A stretch of DNA of 37,953 nt from Woeseiaceae bacterium (GTDB lineage Bacteria; Pseudomonadota; Gammaproteobacteria; Steroidobacterales; Woeseiaceae), in contig JAHEFD010000022.1 of NCBI GenBank assembly GCA_024640345.1, forward strand, positions 1 to 37,953, written 5' to 3'. The number at the start of each line of letters is the position of its first letter. Position 1 is the stretch's first letter. A model generated the notes under the pieces. It worked only from the letters and a program-made list of their open reading frames with translations. It was not told the DNA's origin and made no database searches. Both the position numbers and the translations under genes were made by a program. This document shows positions 10,609 to 18,603 of the stretch, one piece after another.

Positions 10609-10939
10609 TCAAATCCCCCCGGTTTTGACGTAATACTTAAGGAGACGCAATTTAACAGATCTGGCCGACCATTCAGCAACATTTGTTTCCGCACTCGCGC
10701 CACATTGGAATGATTCTTGATAACTCCTCGGGCCAAAGAGGCGCATGATGCCGATTTCTATGAGTTTTTTTGCCTTCGTGATAGCGATTTGGCTCGCCGG
10801 AACGTGCTATTCTTCGGCAGTAAAAGCACCGCCACAGAGGGCCATGAGTGAAGGACGATCTCGCAGGCATCAGGAAAGGCGGATCCGGCCAGCCCACGGG
10901 GTCGGTGGCAATCAAAGTTCTTTTCCTGGAGGGGAGAAA
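10609..10939. other. 331-base divergent intergenic region
   Basis: This stretch separates the minus-strand acyl-CoA ligase operon from the plus-strand TonB-dependent receptor and must hold both promoters. The receptor frame stays open upstream to 10745, but the extra 65 codons are Arg/Pro/Ser-rich, unlike a signal peptide, and lack a Shine-Dalgarno. I treat them as untranslated. I see no convincing paired -35/-10 boxes or operator palindrome. Confidence 0.5.
10928..10936 (+). promoter_or_regulatory. Ribosome binding site that sets the receptor start
   Basis: The purine run GGAGGGGAG ends three bases before the ATG at 10940. It identifies this ATG, which immediately precedes a proper signal peptide, as the real start rather than the in-frame ATG at 10745. 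Confidence 0.8.
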
Positions 10940-13549
10940 ATGGCCATGAACGCCCATTCATTAAAATTCAAAGTTGCGGTGCTGATCGCCGCAGCAACCA
11001 GCGTTAGTTTGCCAGCAGTGGCACAAGACGACTCGCTCATCGAAGAGATCATCGTCACTGCGACGAAAATCGAACGCAACATGCAGGAGATTCCTGTCGC
11101 CGTCACCGCCATCACAGGCGAGAACATCAAAGATGCAGGCATTAAGGACATGTTCGATCTGCAAACCAATGCTCCTGGCCTGATCATGGGACAGAGCCAG
11201 ACGACGACCACGTCCAACTTCTCGATTCGCGGCATTGGCACGAGCTCGAACAACTTCGGCCTTGAGTCCTCCGTTGGACTTTATGTTGACGGTGTTTATC
11301 GCTCGCGGCAAAACTCAATGATCAATGAACTGGTCGACATCGAAGCAGTCGAAATCCTGCGTGGCCCACAAGGCACACTATTTGGCAAGAACACGCCGCA
11401 GGGTGCAGTCAACATGCGCACCGTGGCACCCTCCACTGACGAGGCGAATGCATTTGTCGAATTATCGGCCGGCGATTATGGCCTGCTTAGGCTCGCTGCA
11501 GCTTCGAACTTCACTTTATCTGAGAGCACGGCGATTCGCGCAACGGTATTTTCGAGCCAGCGCGACGGTTATGTATCTGACCTCACTGGCGGAAGCGATA
11601 TTCTTAATGACCGGGATCGCTTTGGCGCGAGGCTTCAACTTGCCTACACCAACGATGACAATTTCGACATGCGCATTATTGGCGAGTATTCGGAGATCGA
11701 CGAAGCATGTTGCGCGGCAGTGTCCCGGGTAGACAGCATATTCGCAAACAGCTACACGGATCCGACGTCACCGGTACCGGGCGGCCTGGTTCCTGGAACA
11801 GACTTTCTGCTTTTTGGTCTTGGCGGAACGATTTTTTCTGCGAATCCCTACGACGCTGCCACAATCGGGCTGATTACCGCTGTTGCCCAGGGCCTCGGCC
11901 TGCCAGCCAATGGAACCATCATCGGCAGCACTCCATTTGACACCTACCAGGTTGCATACAACAGCCTGCCCCACTCGACGAGCGAGGACAGCGGCTTATC
12001 TGCAGAGCTCAATTGGGACCTCGCCAATGATATGACAGTGACATCGATTACCGGGTATCGAAAATTTGATACAACCTCGACGATTGACGCCGACTTCACT
12101 GATGTGCCATTGCTCAATCGCGCCCAGCAGGCACAGCAAAGTTCGATCTCACAGGAACTGCGTTTATCGGGCAAGATCGGTGATCGCGGCTCCTTCGTTA
12201 CCGGTTTCTATTATTTTGATCAGGACCTGGATAACCAGAAACAAACGAACGGTGAACAGCTCCTTGGCCCGTATATCGACCTCGTACAGCCCGACCTCGT
12301 CTTGCTGGTTAACGGGGTCAACGCCGTTAGCGCTGCATCGGGCGGTACACTTCCGCCGGCAGCAACACCATTCCCCTTGAATTCGTTTGCAGACGACGAT
12401 ATGCGCCAGGAACATAAAAGCTGGGCCGTCTTCGGTCAGGTTGATATCCCGATGGCCGAAGACTGGTTACTGACCGTCGGCGCGCGTTATACCGACGAAG
12501 AGAAGAAGATGATCGGCACGTTTGTCCAGGGCGCACAAGGGCCGGCACCTGATCTTGACGCAATTCAAACACACCTGTTCTACGCCTTGACGGGAAACCC
12601 CTTGTTTGATCCGGCTGTGCTGGCTCCGACATGGCAGCCGGGCTGGGGCACTTATCTTTTCGCCCCGCTCGCACCACGCCCTGATCTGAATGAGACGCTC
12701 AAGGACGACCATGTTTCCGGGACCGTCAAGTTGTCATGGTTCGCCAGTGACTCTGCGATGTTCTATGCCTCCTATGGTGAGGGTTACAAATCAGGCGGCA
12801 CTAACACCGACCGAATCAACGCAGTGTTCAATCCAATCTTCGACGCAGAGACATCGGAGACAATCGAGCTGGGAATGAAAGCCGATTTCCCGGCGCAGAA
12901 TGTCCGCGTAAATATCGCCGTTTACGACACACAGGTTGACGGCTTGCAAGCCAACTCCTGGACCGGTACCGGCTTTAACCTGCAAAACGCAGGTACTGCC
13001 GACACCTCGGGCTGGGAAATCGAAAGCTTATGGCAACCGACGGAAACACTGGGCTTCCAGGCTTACTGGGTTCGCAGCGATGCCAAGTTCAAGAGCTTCG
13101 AGAATGGCACGTGCTGGGATGCTTACGTGTTTCATACCGGCATGCCGGATCCCAACAGCGGTGGTGACATCGATGCCGAACAGTGTCCGCGCACAGGCGG
13201 TCGGCTGGCCTACAACCCTGAAGACGTGTTCTATTTCTCGTTCACCAAGGACTTCATTCTGAGTGACTCCGCGTCAGCCTACGTTCGCGGCGAATACTCA
13301 TATTACTCGGAGATACTGACGGACGGCGACCTGGATCCGTTTACAAAGCTCGACTCATTGAGCCTTGTTAATGCGAGGCTTGGTATTCGCTGGGAGAAGA
13401 TGGGGTCTGAACTGGTTTTCTGGGGCCGAAATCTGGGTGACGAGCGTTATTATGCTGGATCGTTCGATGGACCCGTTCAGCCAGGCAGGATGAACTCCTA
13501 TCCCGCCGAGCCACGAACCTGGGGCGTCACTTACCGAATGGACTTCTGA
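10940..13549 (+). CDS. TonB-dependent outer-membrane receptor
   Basis: The mature protein should be an outer-membrane beta barrel with an N-terminal plug, importing a ligand with energy from TonB. With the start at 10940 it is 869 residues. Residues 1-28 form a Sec signal peptide (hydrophobic core VAVLIAAATSVSLP, predicted cut after AVA). A TonB-box-like IIVTATK follows at about 37-43, then plug motifs including FSIRGIGT, VGLYVDGVYRSR and EILRGPQGTLFGKNTPQGAVN. The barrel ends with the classic terminal aromatic residue (YRMDF). The sequence resembles the large group of receptors labelled iron-complex or general organic-substrate receptors; the ligand is not deducible. Two cysteine-containing loops (DEACCAA; a Cys pair near GTCWDAY and DAEQCPR) may be extracellular. 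An intrinsic terminator follows directly, so the gene is probably monocistronic. Confidence 0.95.
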   Translation: MAMNAHSLKFKVAVLIAAATSVSLPAVAQDDSLIEEIIVTATKIERNMQEIPVAVTAITGENIKDAGIKDMFDLQTNAPGLIMGQSQTTTTSNFSIRGIGTSSNNFGLESSVGLYVDGVYRSRQNSMINELVDIEAVEILRGPQGTLFGKNTPQGAVNMRTVAPSTDEANAFVELSAGDYGLLRLAAASNFTLSESTAIRATVFSSQRDGYVSDLTGGSDILNDRDRFGARLQLAYTNDDNFDMRIIGEYSEIDEACCAAVSRVDSIFANSYTDPTSPVPGGLVPGTDFLLFGLGGTIFSANPYDAATIGLITAVAQGLGLPANGTIIGSTPFDTYQVAYNSLPHSTSEDSGLSAELNWDLANDMTVTSITGYRKFDTTSTIDADFTDVPLLNRAQQAQQSSISQELRLSGKIGDRGSFVTGFYYFDQDLDNQKQTNGEQLLGPYIDLVQPDLVLLVNGVNAVSAASGGTLPPAATPFPLNSFADDDMRQEHKSWAVFGQVDIPMAEDWLLTVGARYTDEEKKMIGTFVQGAQGPAPDLDAIQTHLFYALTGNPLFDPAVLAPTWQPGWGTYLFAPLAPRPDLNETLKDDHVSGTVKLSWFASDSAMFYASYGEGYKSGGTNTDRINAVFNPIFDAETSETIELGMKADFPAQNVRVNIAVYDTQVDGLQANSWTGTGFNLQNAGTADTSGWEIESLWQPTETLGFQAYWVRSDAKFKSFENGTCWDAYVFHTGMPDPNSGGDIDAEQCPRTGGRLAYNPEDVFYFSFTKDFILSDSASAYVRGEYSYYSEILTDGDLDPFTKLDSLSLVNARLGIRWEKMGSELVFWGRNLGDERYYAGSFDGPVQPGRMNSYPAEPRTWGVTYRMDF

Positions 13550-13568
13550 TACCTGCCGGTAAACTTCG

Positions 13569-13599
13569 AAAAAAGCGGGCGTCATGCCCGCTTTTTTTT
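13569..13599. terminator. Intrinsic terminator, probably bidirectional
   Basis: A perfect six-base GC stem, GCGGGC and GCCCGC around the loop GTCAT, is flanked by six A on the left and eight T on the right. It ends the receptor transcript on the plus strand. The A-run also supplies a U-tract for the convergent minus-strand gene that ends at 13625. Confidence 0.93.
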
Positions 13600-13624
13600 G
13601 CCGGCGTTTCCTTGCTGATGCTTA

Positions 13625-13795
13625 CTATCGTCCAGGTCCAAACAGGTACCAGATGATCACTCCGCCAACCGGGAATACAACGACGAGCGCAATCCACAGA
13701 ACTTTCTTGCCGTCGCTCGCACCGCTTTGCGCAATCTTCAATATTGCGTAAATATCGGCGATCAGGACGAGTAAACCAACTAATCCATATTCCAT
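13625..13795 (-). CDS. Small membrane protein with PLDc_N-type (phospholipase D nuclease N-terminal) domain
   Basis: This 56-residue reading frame starts at ATG 13795, preceded by GGGAG at suitable spacing, and stops with TAG at 13625. It holds two membrane segments: YGLVGLLVLIADIYAILKI near the N-terminus and VLWIALVVVFPVGGVIIWY near residues 32-50. It ends in LFGPGR. The second helix with its Pro-x-Gly-Gly and the terminal aromatic-Leu-Phe-Gly-Pro pattern match the PLDc_N family. That family occurs as stand-alone two-helix proteins and at the N-terminus of cardiolipin synthases. Function is unknown. It is divergent from the cysteine synthase fusion (146-base gap) and shares the terminator at 13569-13599 with the TonB-dependent receptor. 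Confidence 0.82.
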   Translation of the reverse strand: MEYGLVGLLVLIADIYAILKIAQSGASDGKKVLWIALVVVFPVGGVIIWYLFGPGR

Positions 13796-13941
13796 TGCTC
13801 ACTCCCGGTACTTGTCGAAATGTTTCGGCCGATCCTCGAGGACAAAGATTGTAAACACTTCCGGCCCTGGATGTTTGCGGTAGTATTCGCATTCACCGTT
13901 ATAAATTCAATACTTGCCACCGATACGGGGAATGCAACGAG

Positions 13942-15438
13942 ATGGGAAAGCGATTCAACAATATCCTGGAAACCATTGGCGGCACGCCGGTCGTCAGGCT
14001 GAACAAGATAGCACCCAAAGACGTCAACATATTCGTCAAGATCGAGTCGTTCAATCCGATGGCTTCGGTCAAAGACAGGCTGGCCCTGGGTATTATCAGC
14101 GACGCTGAAAAATCAGGCGCGCTGAAACCCGGTCAGACCGTAATAGAAGCTACCAGCGGCAACACGGGTATAGGCCTGGCGATGGTCTGTGCGCAGAAAG
14201 GTTACCCGCTTGTCGTCACGATGGCGGAAAGCTTCAGCATTGAACGACGCAAAATGATGCGTTTTCTCGGCGCAAAGGTCGTTCTGACACCTGCGGCGTT
14301 AAAAGGCAGCGGCATGCTTGCCAAGGCAACCGAACTCGCAGCAAAACATGGCTGGTTTCTGTGCAGGCAATTCGAGAATGAATCAAATGCGGACGCGCAC
14401 TCGCGGACCACGGCTCCAGAGATCCTGGACGACTTCGCAGGCGAACGTCTTGATTACTGGGTAACCGGGTTCGGCACAGGCGGCACGCTAAAGGGTGTTT
14501 CCCGCGTTTTGAAGAAGGAACGACCCGAAACGAAGATCATCGTCTGCGAGCCGGACAACGTACAGATTCTGGGCAGCGGCATCCCGCAGAAAAGGCACGC
14601 CGATGGTACTCCCGCCGACAGCCACCCCTTGTTCCGCCCGCACCTGATGCAGGGCTGGAGCCCGGACTTCATACCCAAACTTACCGAAGATACCGTCGCT
14701 GCGGAGCTGATCGATGAGATTGTTCCTGTGAGTGGCAGTGAAGCAATACGCCTGTCAAAAGCGCTCGCATCCGAGGAAGGAATTTTTGTCGGCGTATCGG
14801 CAGGTGCCACACTTGCCGGGGCGATGGAGGTGGCAAAGAGAGCGGAAAAAGGAGCCAACATACTGTGCATGTTGCCCGATACGGGTGAACGCTATCTGTC
14901 GACGCCGCTTTTCGAGGGCATACCCGAGGATATGACTGCAGAGGAAATGGAAATCTCGAAGTCGACGCCGGGATTCAGGTTCGATGCACCGCCACCGGCT
15001 GCACCCGCTCCGGTCAAGGCCGATGAGGCACCGGCCGCCGCGCCAGCGGAGGCCGTTCAGTTCCTGGAAGAGGCAATACACGATGCGGATAACCCCGTGG
15101 TCCTGTTTGCGCTGGAATGGTGTGAATTCTGCTGGTCTGTCCGAAAAATGATGGCGAAATATGAAATTCCGTATCGCGCATTTGACCTTGATTCCGTCGA
15201 ATACCAGGAAGGCAACAAAGGCGGCAATATCAGGGCTGCGATTTATGAAAAGACGGGACTTAAGACGATTCCACAGATTTATATCGGCGGAAAACACATC
15301 GGCGGGGCAACCGAGCTATTCGATGCCTGCAAAGACGGCTCGATGCAGAAAGCATTGCAGGAGAATTCAGTTAGCTACAACAGTGAGGTCAATACAGATC
15401 CGTACACCTTCCTGCCAGGGTGGCTGCATTCGCGATAA
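13942..15438 (+). CDS. cysK: Cysteine synthase fused to a C-terminal glutaredoxin domain
   Basis: Residues 1-325 of this 498-residue protein form a fold-type II PLP enzyme of the O-acetylserine sulfhydrylase family. The PLP lysine is K44 in ASVKDRLA, the substrate loop is TSGNTG at 71-76, the phosphate-binding loop is GTGGT at 178-182, and PDTGERYLST lies near 312-321. A Pro/Ala-rich linker spans 349-371. Residues 373-475 form a glutaredoxin/thioredoxin-like domain with the dithiol active site C394-E-F-C397, the cis-proline motif TIPQIYIGG (442-450) and a GG near 454. The tail NTDPYTFLPGWLHSR is of unknown role. The enzyme should make cysteine from O-acetylserine and sulfide; the fused domain may deliver a persulfide or protect the product thiol (inference). 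No other sulfur-assimilation gene is adjacent. No frameshift separates the domains. Confidence 0.93.
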   Translation: MGKRFNNILETIGGTPVVRLNKIAPKDVNIFVKIESFNPMASVKDRLALGIISDAEKSGALKPGQTVIEATSGNTGIGLAMVCAQKGYPLVVTMAESFSIERRKMMRFLGAKVVLTPAALKGSGMLAKATELAAKHGWFLCRQFENESNADAHSRTTAPEILDDFAGERLDYWVTGFGTGGTLKGVSRVLKKERPETKIIVCEPDNVQILGSGIPQKRHADGTPADSHPLFRPHLMQGWSPDFIPKLTEDTVAAELIDEIVPVSGSEAIRLSKALASEEGIFVGVSAGATLAGAMEVAKRAEKGANILCMLPDTGERYLSTPLFEGIPEDMTAEEMEISKSTPGFRFDAPPPAAPAPVKADEAPAAAPAEAVQFLEEAIHDADNPVVLFALEWCEFCWSVRKMMAKYEIPYRAFDLDSVEYQEGNKGGNIRAAIYEKTGLKTIPQIYIGGKHIGGATELFDACKDGSMQKALQENSVSYNSEVNTDPYTFLPGWLHSR

Positions 15439-15455
15439 AGCTGCCCGGAATGATC

Positions 15456-15947
15456 TTATCCGGTGCCAGCGGCTTTTTCTTCGGTGACTTCCTCGAAGAA
15501 ATACATGCCAAGTGTCTCCGCGACACAAGCAGGCTTCTTCTCGCCTTCGACCTCGATCCTGACTTCAGACAATAGGTGCAGTGCCCCGCCGCGCTTCCTT
15601 GCCTGGATAACGGTCGCTCTGCCCCGTACACGGCTGCCAACAGGCACCATCGTATAGAAGCGCACCTTGTTGCAGCCAAAATTCAGCGCACGGGTCAGGT
15701 TCTCGACATGGACGAAACCGTCGGTCAGCGCAGGAATCAACGACAGCGTCAGGTAACCATGTGCGATAGTCTTGCCATTCGGCAATTCCGCCGCCGCACG
15801 GTCCGTGTCCACGTGAATCCACTGGAAGTCACCGGTCGCGTCCGCAAACTTGTCGATACGTTGCTGATCGACGGTGATCCAGTCGGAAACCCCGACTTCC
15901 TGGCCTTCCAGGGCCTTCGCGTCCTCAACTGACCTGATAATGTGCAA
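15456..15947 (-). CDS. MaoC-family (R)-specific enoyl-CoA hydratase-like protein
   Basis: The product is a 163-residue single-hotdog protein. The hydratase-2 catalytic pair is visible: an aspartate in FADATGDFQWIHVD and the nearby histidine, followed by AHGYLTLSLIPAL. The spacing and the sequence KVRFYTMVPVGSRVRGRATV resemble the NodN/MaoC group that hydrates trans-2-enoyl-CoA to (R)-3-hydroxyacyl-CoA. It is monocistronic and convergent with the cysteine synthase fusion (17-base gap). A 240-base divergent region separates it from the MocA-like gene. It may serve the acyl-CoA pathways encoded elsewhere in the window, but nothing in the sequence fixes its substrate. Confidence 0.9.
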   Translation of the reverse strand: MHIIRSVEDAKALEGQEVGVSDWITVDQQRIDKFADATGDFQWIHVDTDRAAAELPNGKTIAHGYLTLSLIPALTDGFVHVENLTRALNFGCNKVRFYTMVPVGSRVRGRATVIQARKRGGALHLLSEVRIEVEGEKKPACVAETLGMYFFEEVTEEKAAGTG

Positions 15948-16187
15948 TTCTTATTCCCTGTTCTCATTATGTTGCAGTGCAAGAAAATCACAGAACAAGG
16001 CGGGAGGGCAAGTTTTGCTGCAGACGATGCTGCAGAAATCGGGGCCCTGAAACAGAAAACCCTATATTCATGCGGTAGAAAGCGATCAGCTATTGCTGCG
16101 CCTTACCCAACGCATTGCACACGGATTCGCGGCCTTGCGTAAATACCAGCAGTTGATCTTTTGCCAACTGCTTATAAAGTGCAGCAG

Positions 16188-16781
16188 ATGAGCGGAAAAT
16201 CACTATTTGCAATCGTCCTGGCAGCCGGCACGGCCAGTCGATTCGGCTCGACCAAGCAACTCGCCTTATTTGCAGGTCAGGCACTCGTGACGCACGCAGT
16301 CCGCACGGCGGAGTCAGTTTGCGGGCCGCAATCACTGCTTGTTACCGGTAGTGACTGGCAAAACGTTGCGGACGCCTGTAAGCCATTGCAGGGCTTCATG
16401 GTTCTGAATCCGAAATATGGCAGCGGGATCGCGTCTTCACTAGTGACGGGAATTCGAAGCGTGAGCGCAGTCGCGGATGCTGCGTTGCTGATGCTTGCGG
16501 ATCAGCCGCTGGTCACCATCAGGCAGATTGAAGCCCTGGTAGACACATGGAAAGCGTCACCCGATTCGATTTGCGCCAGCGCCTACGCCGAAACGCTTGG
16601 ACCGCCCGTCATCTTTCCCGCCCGGTTCTTCAGGGAGCTGATGACATTGCAAGGTGACCGGGGGGCCAAAGCGGTAATCGATTCGAATCGCGACAGTCTT
16701 GTCACCGTTCGCGCGGAAAGCGCTGCGATCGACATCGACTGTCCGGGCGACCTGGTTAAGATAGGGTCGGAGCCTTTATAA
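16188..16781 (+). CDS. MocA-like molybdenum cofactor nucleotidyltransferase
   Basis: This 197-residue protein has the NTP-transferase signature near its start (LAAGTASRFGSTKQLA, consensus LAAGxxxRxGxxK) and the metal-binding motif LMLADQPLV in the middle. These match the MocA group, which transfers CMP to molybdopterin to make the MCD form used by xanthine-oxidase-type enzymes. I chose the ATG at 16188 because the fold begins seven residues later; an upstream in-frame TTG at 16161 lacks a better ribosome site. It faces the moaA-moaC-mobA-moaD-moaE operon with a 52-base gap. A neighbouring-function link to the xdhC gene at 32.6-33.7 kb is plausible, because MocA and XdhC often serve the same enzymes. 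An uncharacterised nucleotidyltransferase of other specificity remains possible. Confidence 0.85.
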   Translation: MSGKSLFAIVLAAGTASRFGSTKQLALFAGQALVTHAVRTAESVCGPQSLLVTGSDWQNVADACKPLQGFMVLNPKYGSGIASSLVTGIRSVSAVADAALLMLADQPLVTIRQIEALVDTWKASPDSICASAYAETLGPPVIFPARFFRELMTLQGDRGAKAVIDSNRDSLVTVRAESAAIDIDCPGDLVKIGSEPL

Positions 16782-16833
16782 AAACCAGCGAGCGCGCAAA
16801 GCTGCCATCGCTGACGAGCCTTCATTCCGTTTC

Positions 16834-17286
16834 CTAGTTTCCTGTGACGACCGAGTGCTTGTGCCCGTGTTCGGCACAGCGCTCACAGTTCACCCAGCCT
16901 GAGTGCCCTTCAACGTAATGCTCTTTCTTCCAGATCGGCAGTCGAACTTTCACCTGGTCGATGATGTAACGGCATGCTGCGAATGCTTCGTCACGATGAG
17001 CCGATGTCACACCAACCCAGACAGCGCATTCGCCGATCTCGAGCAACCCGGATCTGTGCACGCATGCAACGTGCAGAAGCGGAAACTTCTTTTTCGCCTC
17101 CTCAATGACTTTCTCGCCTTCCTTTATCGCCACGGGCTCATACACTTCGTATTCGAGCCGCTGCACTTTCTGGCCATCATTGTGGTCACGAATCCAGCCC
17201 TCGAAACTGACATAGGCCCCTGCGCCACGGTCCAGTAAATCATCGCGAAGCTTGTCCGGTTCAATAGAATCTGCGGTAATTTTCAT
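16834..17286 (-). CDS. moaE: Molybdopterin synthase catalytic subunit MoaE
   Basis: MoaE transfers sulfur from MoaD thiocarboxylate to cyclic pyranopterin monophosphate, giving molybdopterin. The 150-residue product shows FEGWIRDHNDG, the HRSGLLEIGE stretch, VGVTSAHRDEAF, and the active-site lysine region LPIWKKE. The start is ATG 17286; an in-frame TTG at 17304 would overlap moaD. An AGGTGG ribosome site lies inside the moaD 3' end, so translation is probably coupled. The C-terminus departs from the plain E. coli form: after the catalytic region it carries WVNCERCAEHGHKHSVV, with a Cys-x-x-Cys and closely spaced histidines that could bind a metal. It is the last gene of the operon, four bases after the moaD stop. 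Confidence 0.95.
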   Translation of the reverse strand: MKITADSIEPDKLRDDLLDRGAGAYVSFEGWIRDHNDGQKVQRLEYEVYEPVAIKEGEKVIEEAKKKFPLLHVACVHRSGLLEIGECAVWVGVTSAHRDEAFAACRYIIDQVKVRLPIWKKEHYVEGHSGWVNCERCAEHGHKHSVVTGN

Positions 17287-17290
17287 CCTG

Positions 17291-17536
17291 TCAGCCACCT
17301 GCAACCGGCGGAAATAACAACACAGTATCGCCTTCTTTTACGGATGAATCCCAGTCAGCCATTTCATCATTGATGGCCACTTTGCAATGACCCAGCGGCT
17401 CGGATGAGCCATGCCGGTGCTGCAATTGTGCAAATACATCGCCAGCGGTACTCACATCCATACTCAGCTCTTCTTCGTCAGTACCGGCGCTTTCGCGAAA
17501 GCCGGCGAAATAGCGAACTTTAATTAACTTTGTCAT
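17291..17536 (-). CDS. moaD: Molybdopterin synthase sulfur carrier subunit MoaD
   Basis: This 81-residue ubiquitin-fold protein ends in the diagnostic Gly-Gly (PPVAGG), which is adenylated and thiocarboxylated to carry sulfur to MoaE. The N-terminal strand KVRYFAGFRESAG and the GDTVLLFPPVAGG end are typical of MoaD. Its ATG overlaps the mobA stop in an ATGA arrangement (17533-17536). moaE begins four bases downstream, so the three genes are tightly coupled. The activating enzyme MoeB is not in the window. Confidence 0.95.
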   Translation of the reverse strand: MTKLIKVRYFAGFRESAGTDEEELSMDVSTAGDVFAQLQHRHGSSEPLGHCKVAINDEMADWDSSVKEGDTVLLFPPVAGG

Positions 17537-18126
17537 TGAACGAGCTCAATTCCGGTCCCTGCCAGGTCCTCGGGTGAGTTGATATTGTGCAACGCGCCGG
17601 GGTTCGGCTGCCGCAATAATTTCGTTGGTGAATTGATCAGAATCTTCCGCGGACAGTTCTTGCCCTGGCCGACAAAACGATCGATGCTCGGTCGGGATGC
17701 GGGACGATAAATCGCGCATAAGGGCTCCGGCAGGTCATCTCGCACGCTGTGGTATGCGGTCGCCTCGTGTTCAGCCGAGGCATTGTCCATGAGGTATGAA
17801 ATTGTCTCGTCATCGATATTCGGCAAATCGCATGCCAGCACCAGCCAGCTCACTGCCGGGTGTTGATCCATAGCAGACAAAATACCTGCAACCGGCCCGA
17901 TATTTTCATAGCCATCTACAATCTGTTCGAATTTCTGCCGTAGCGGATCGCCTGCCTGGTCCGGACTCGTAGACACGAAAACACGATCGAGATGTGCACC
18001 AAGCATTCGTATCGCACGATCGAGCTGGGCCTCGCCATCAACCGTCAATGATGCCTTGTCGCTGCCCATGCGCCGACTTTTACCGCCAGCCAGAACCAGC
18101 CCCCATACCGGCTCAGGCACCGGCAT
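17533..18126 (-). CDS. mobA: Molybdenum cofactor guanylyltransferase MobA
   Basis: MobA attaches GMP to Mo-molybdopterin, forming the guanine dinucleotide cofactor of DMSO-reductase-family enzymes. The product (197 residues from ATG 18126) opens with the GTP-binding signature LAGGKSRRMGSDKASL. It then shows GPVAGILSAMDQHP and the acidic metal site LVLACDLPNID, and ends with NINSPEDLAGTG, all characteristic. Its start lies inside the moaC 3' end (14-base overlap), and its stop overlaps the moaD start. Reading the frame further upstream would only run into moaC, so I chose the ATG next to the conserved motif. Placement inside a moa operon rather than beside mobB is a variant layout. Confidence 0.94.
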   Translation of the reverse strand: MPVPEPVWGLVLAGGKSRRMGSDKASLTVDGEAQLDRAIRMLGAHLDRVFVSTSPDQAGDPLRQKFEQIVDGYENIGPVAGILSAMDQHPAVSWLVLACDLPNIDDETISYLMDNASAEHEATAYHSVRDDLPEPLCAIYRPASRPSIDRFVGQGKNCPRKILINSPTKLLRQPNPGALHNINSPEDLAGTGIELVQ

Positions 18127-18595
18127 AAACGTAGTCCTTTTTACCGCCTGATTTGGAAATGAGGCGCGTTTCCCGAATGATAATTTCGTGGGACAAGGCC
18201 TTGCACATGTCATAAACAGTCAGTGCTGCGACACTGGCGCCGGTCAGTGCCTCCATCTCGACGCCGGTCCGGTGATGTACCTTGCATCGACAATCGATAA
18301 TTGCACGTTGTTTGTCATCCAGTTCAATCTCAACCTTGCAGTTGCTGAGACCGAGGGGATGGCAGAACGGAATGAGTTCGTGAGTCCGTTTCGCCGCCAT
18401 GACGCCAGCCACAATCGCAGTAGCAAAAACGGGGCCCTTGGCCGTCTCGATATCGCCGCCCGAGAAGCGACTGGCCACGTCAGCGGGAAACTCAACGATG
18501 CTGCGCGCATGCGCTTCCCGGTCAGTCGGTATCTTTCCGCTGACGTCGACCATGGTCGGTTGATTCTTCTTGTCTATGTGGCTCAGTTCGCTCAT
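18113..18595 (-). CDS. moaC: Cyclic pyranopterin monophosphate synthase MoaC
   Basis: MoaC converts 3',8-cyclo-GTP, the MoaA product, into cyclic pyranopterin monophosphate. The 160-residue protein has the hallmark MVDVSGK at residue 15, followed by AVxxG-type segments, and the catalytic region ELIPFCHPLGLSNCKVEIE. It continues with HHRTGVEMEALTGASVAALT and ends in KSGGKKDYVYAGA. I start it at ATG 18595 because conservation begins there; upstream codons belong to the moaA 3' end. The gap to the moaA stop is eight bases. The downstream overlap with mobA supports translational coupling. Confidence 0.96.
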   Translation of the reverse strand: MSELSHIDKKNQPTMVDVSGKIPTDREAHARSIVEFPADVASRFSGGDIETAKGPVFATAIVAGVMAAKRTHELIPFCHPLGLSNCKVEIELDDKQRAIIDCRCKVHHRTGVEMEALTGASVAALTVYDMCKALSHEIIIRETRLISKSGGKKDYVYAGA

Positions 18596-18603
18596 GAATT
18601 TCT

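Noticed and set aside
10745-10939. N-terminal extension of the TonB-dependent receptor to ATG 10745
   Set aside because: A strong GGAGGGGAG site and a proper signal peptide begin at 10940; the extra 65 codons would place an Arg-rich segment before the signal peptide.
16782-16833. Possible terminator between the convergent MocA-like gene and moaE
   Set aside because: No GC stem followed by a T-run is visible in the 52-base gap.
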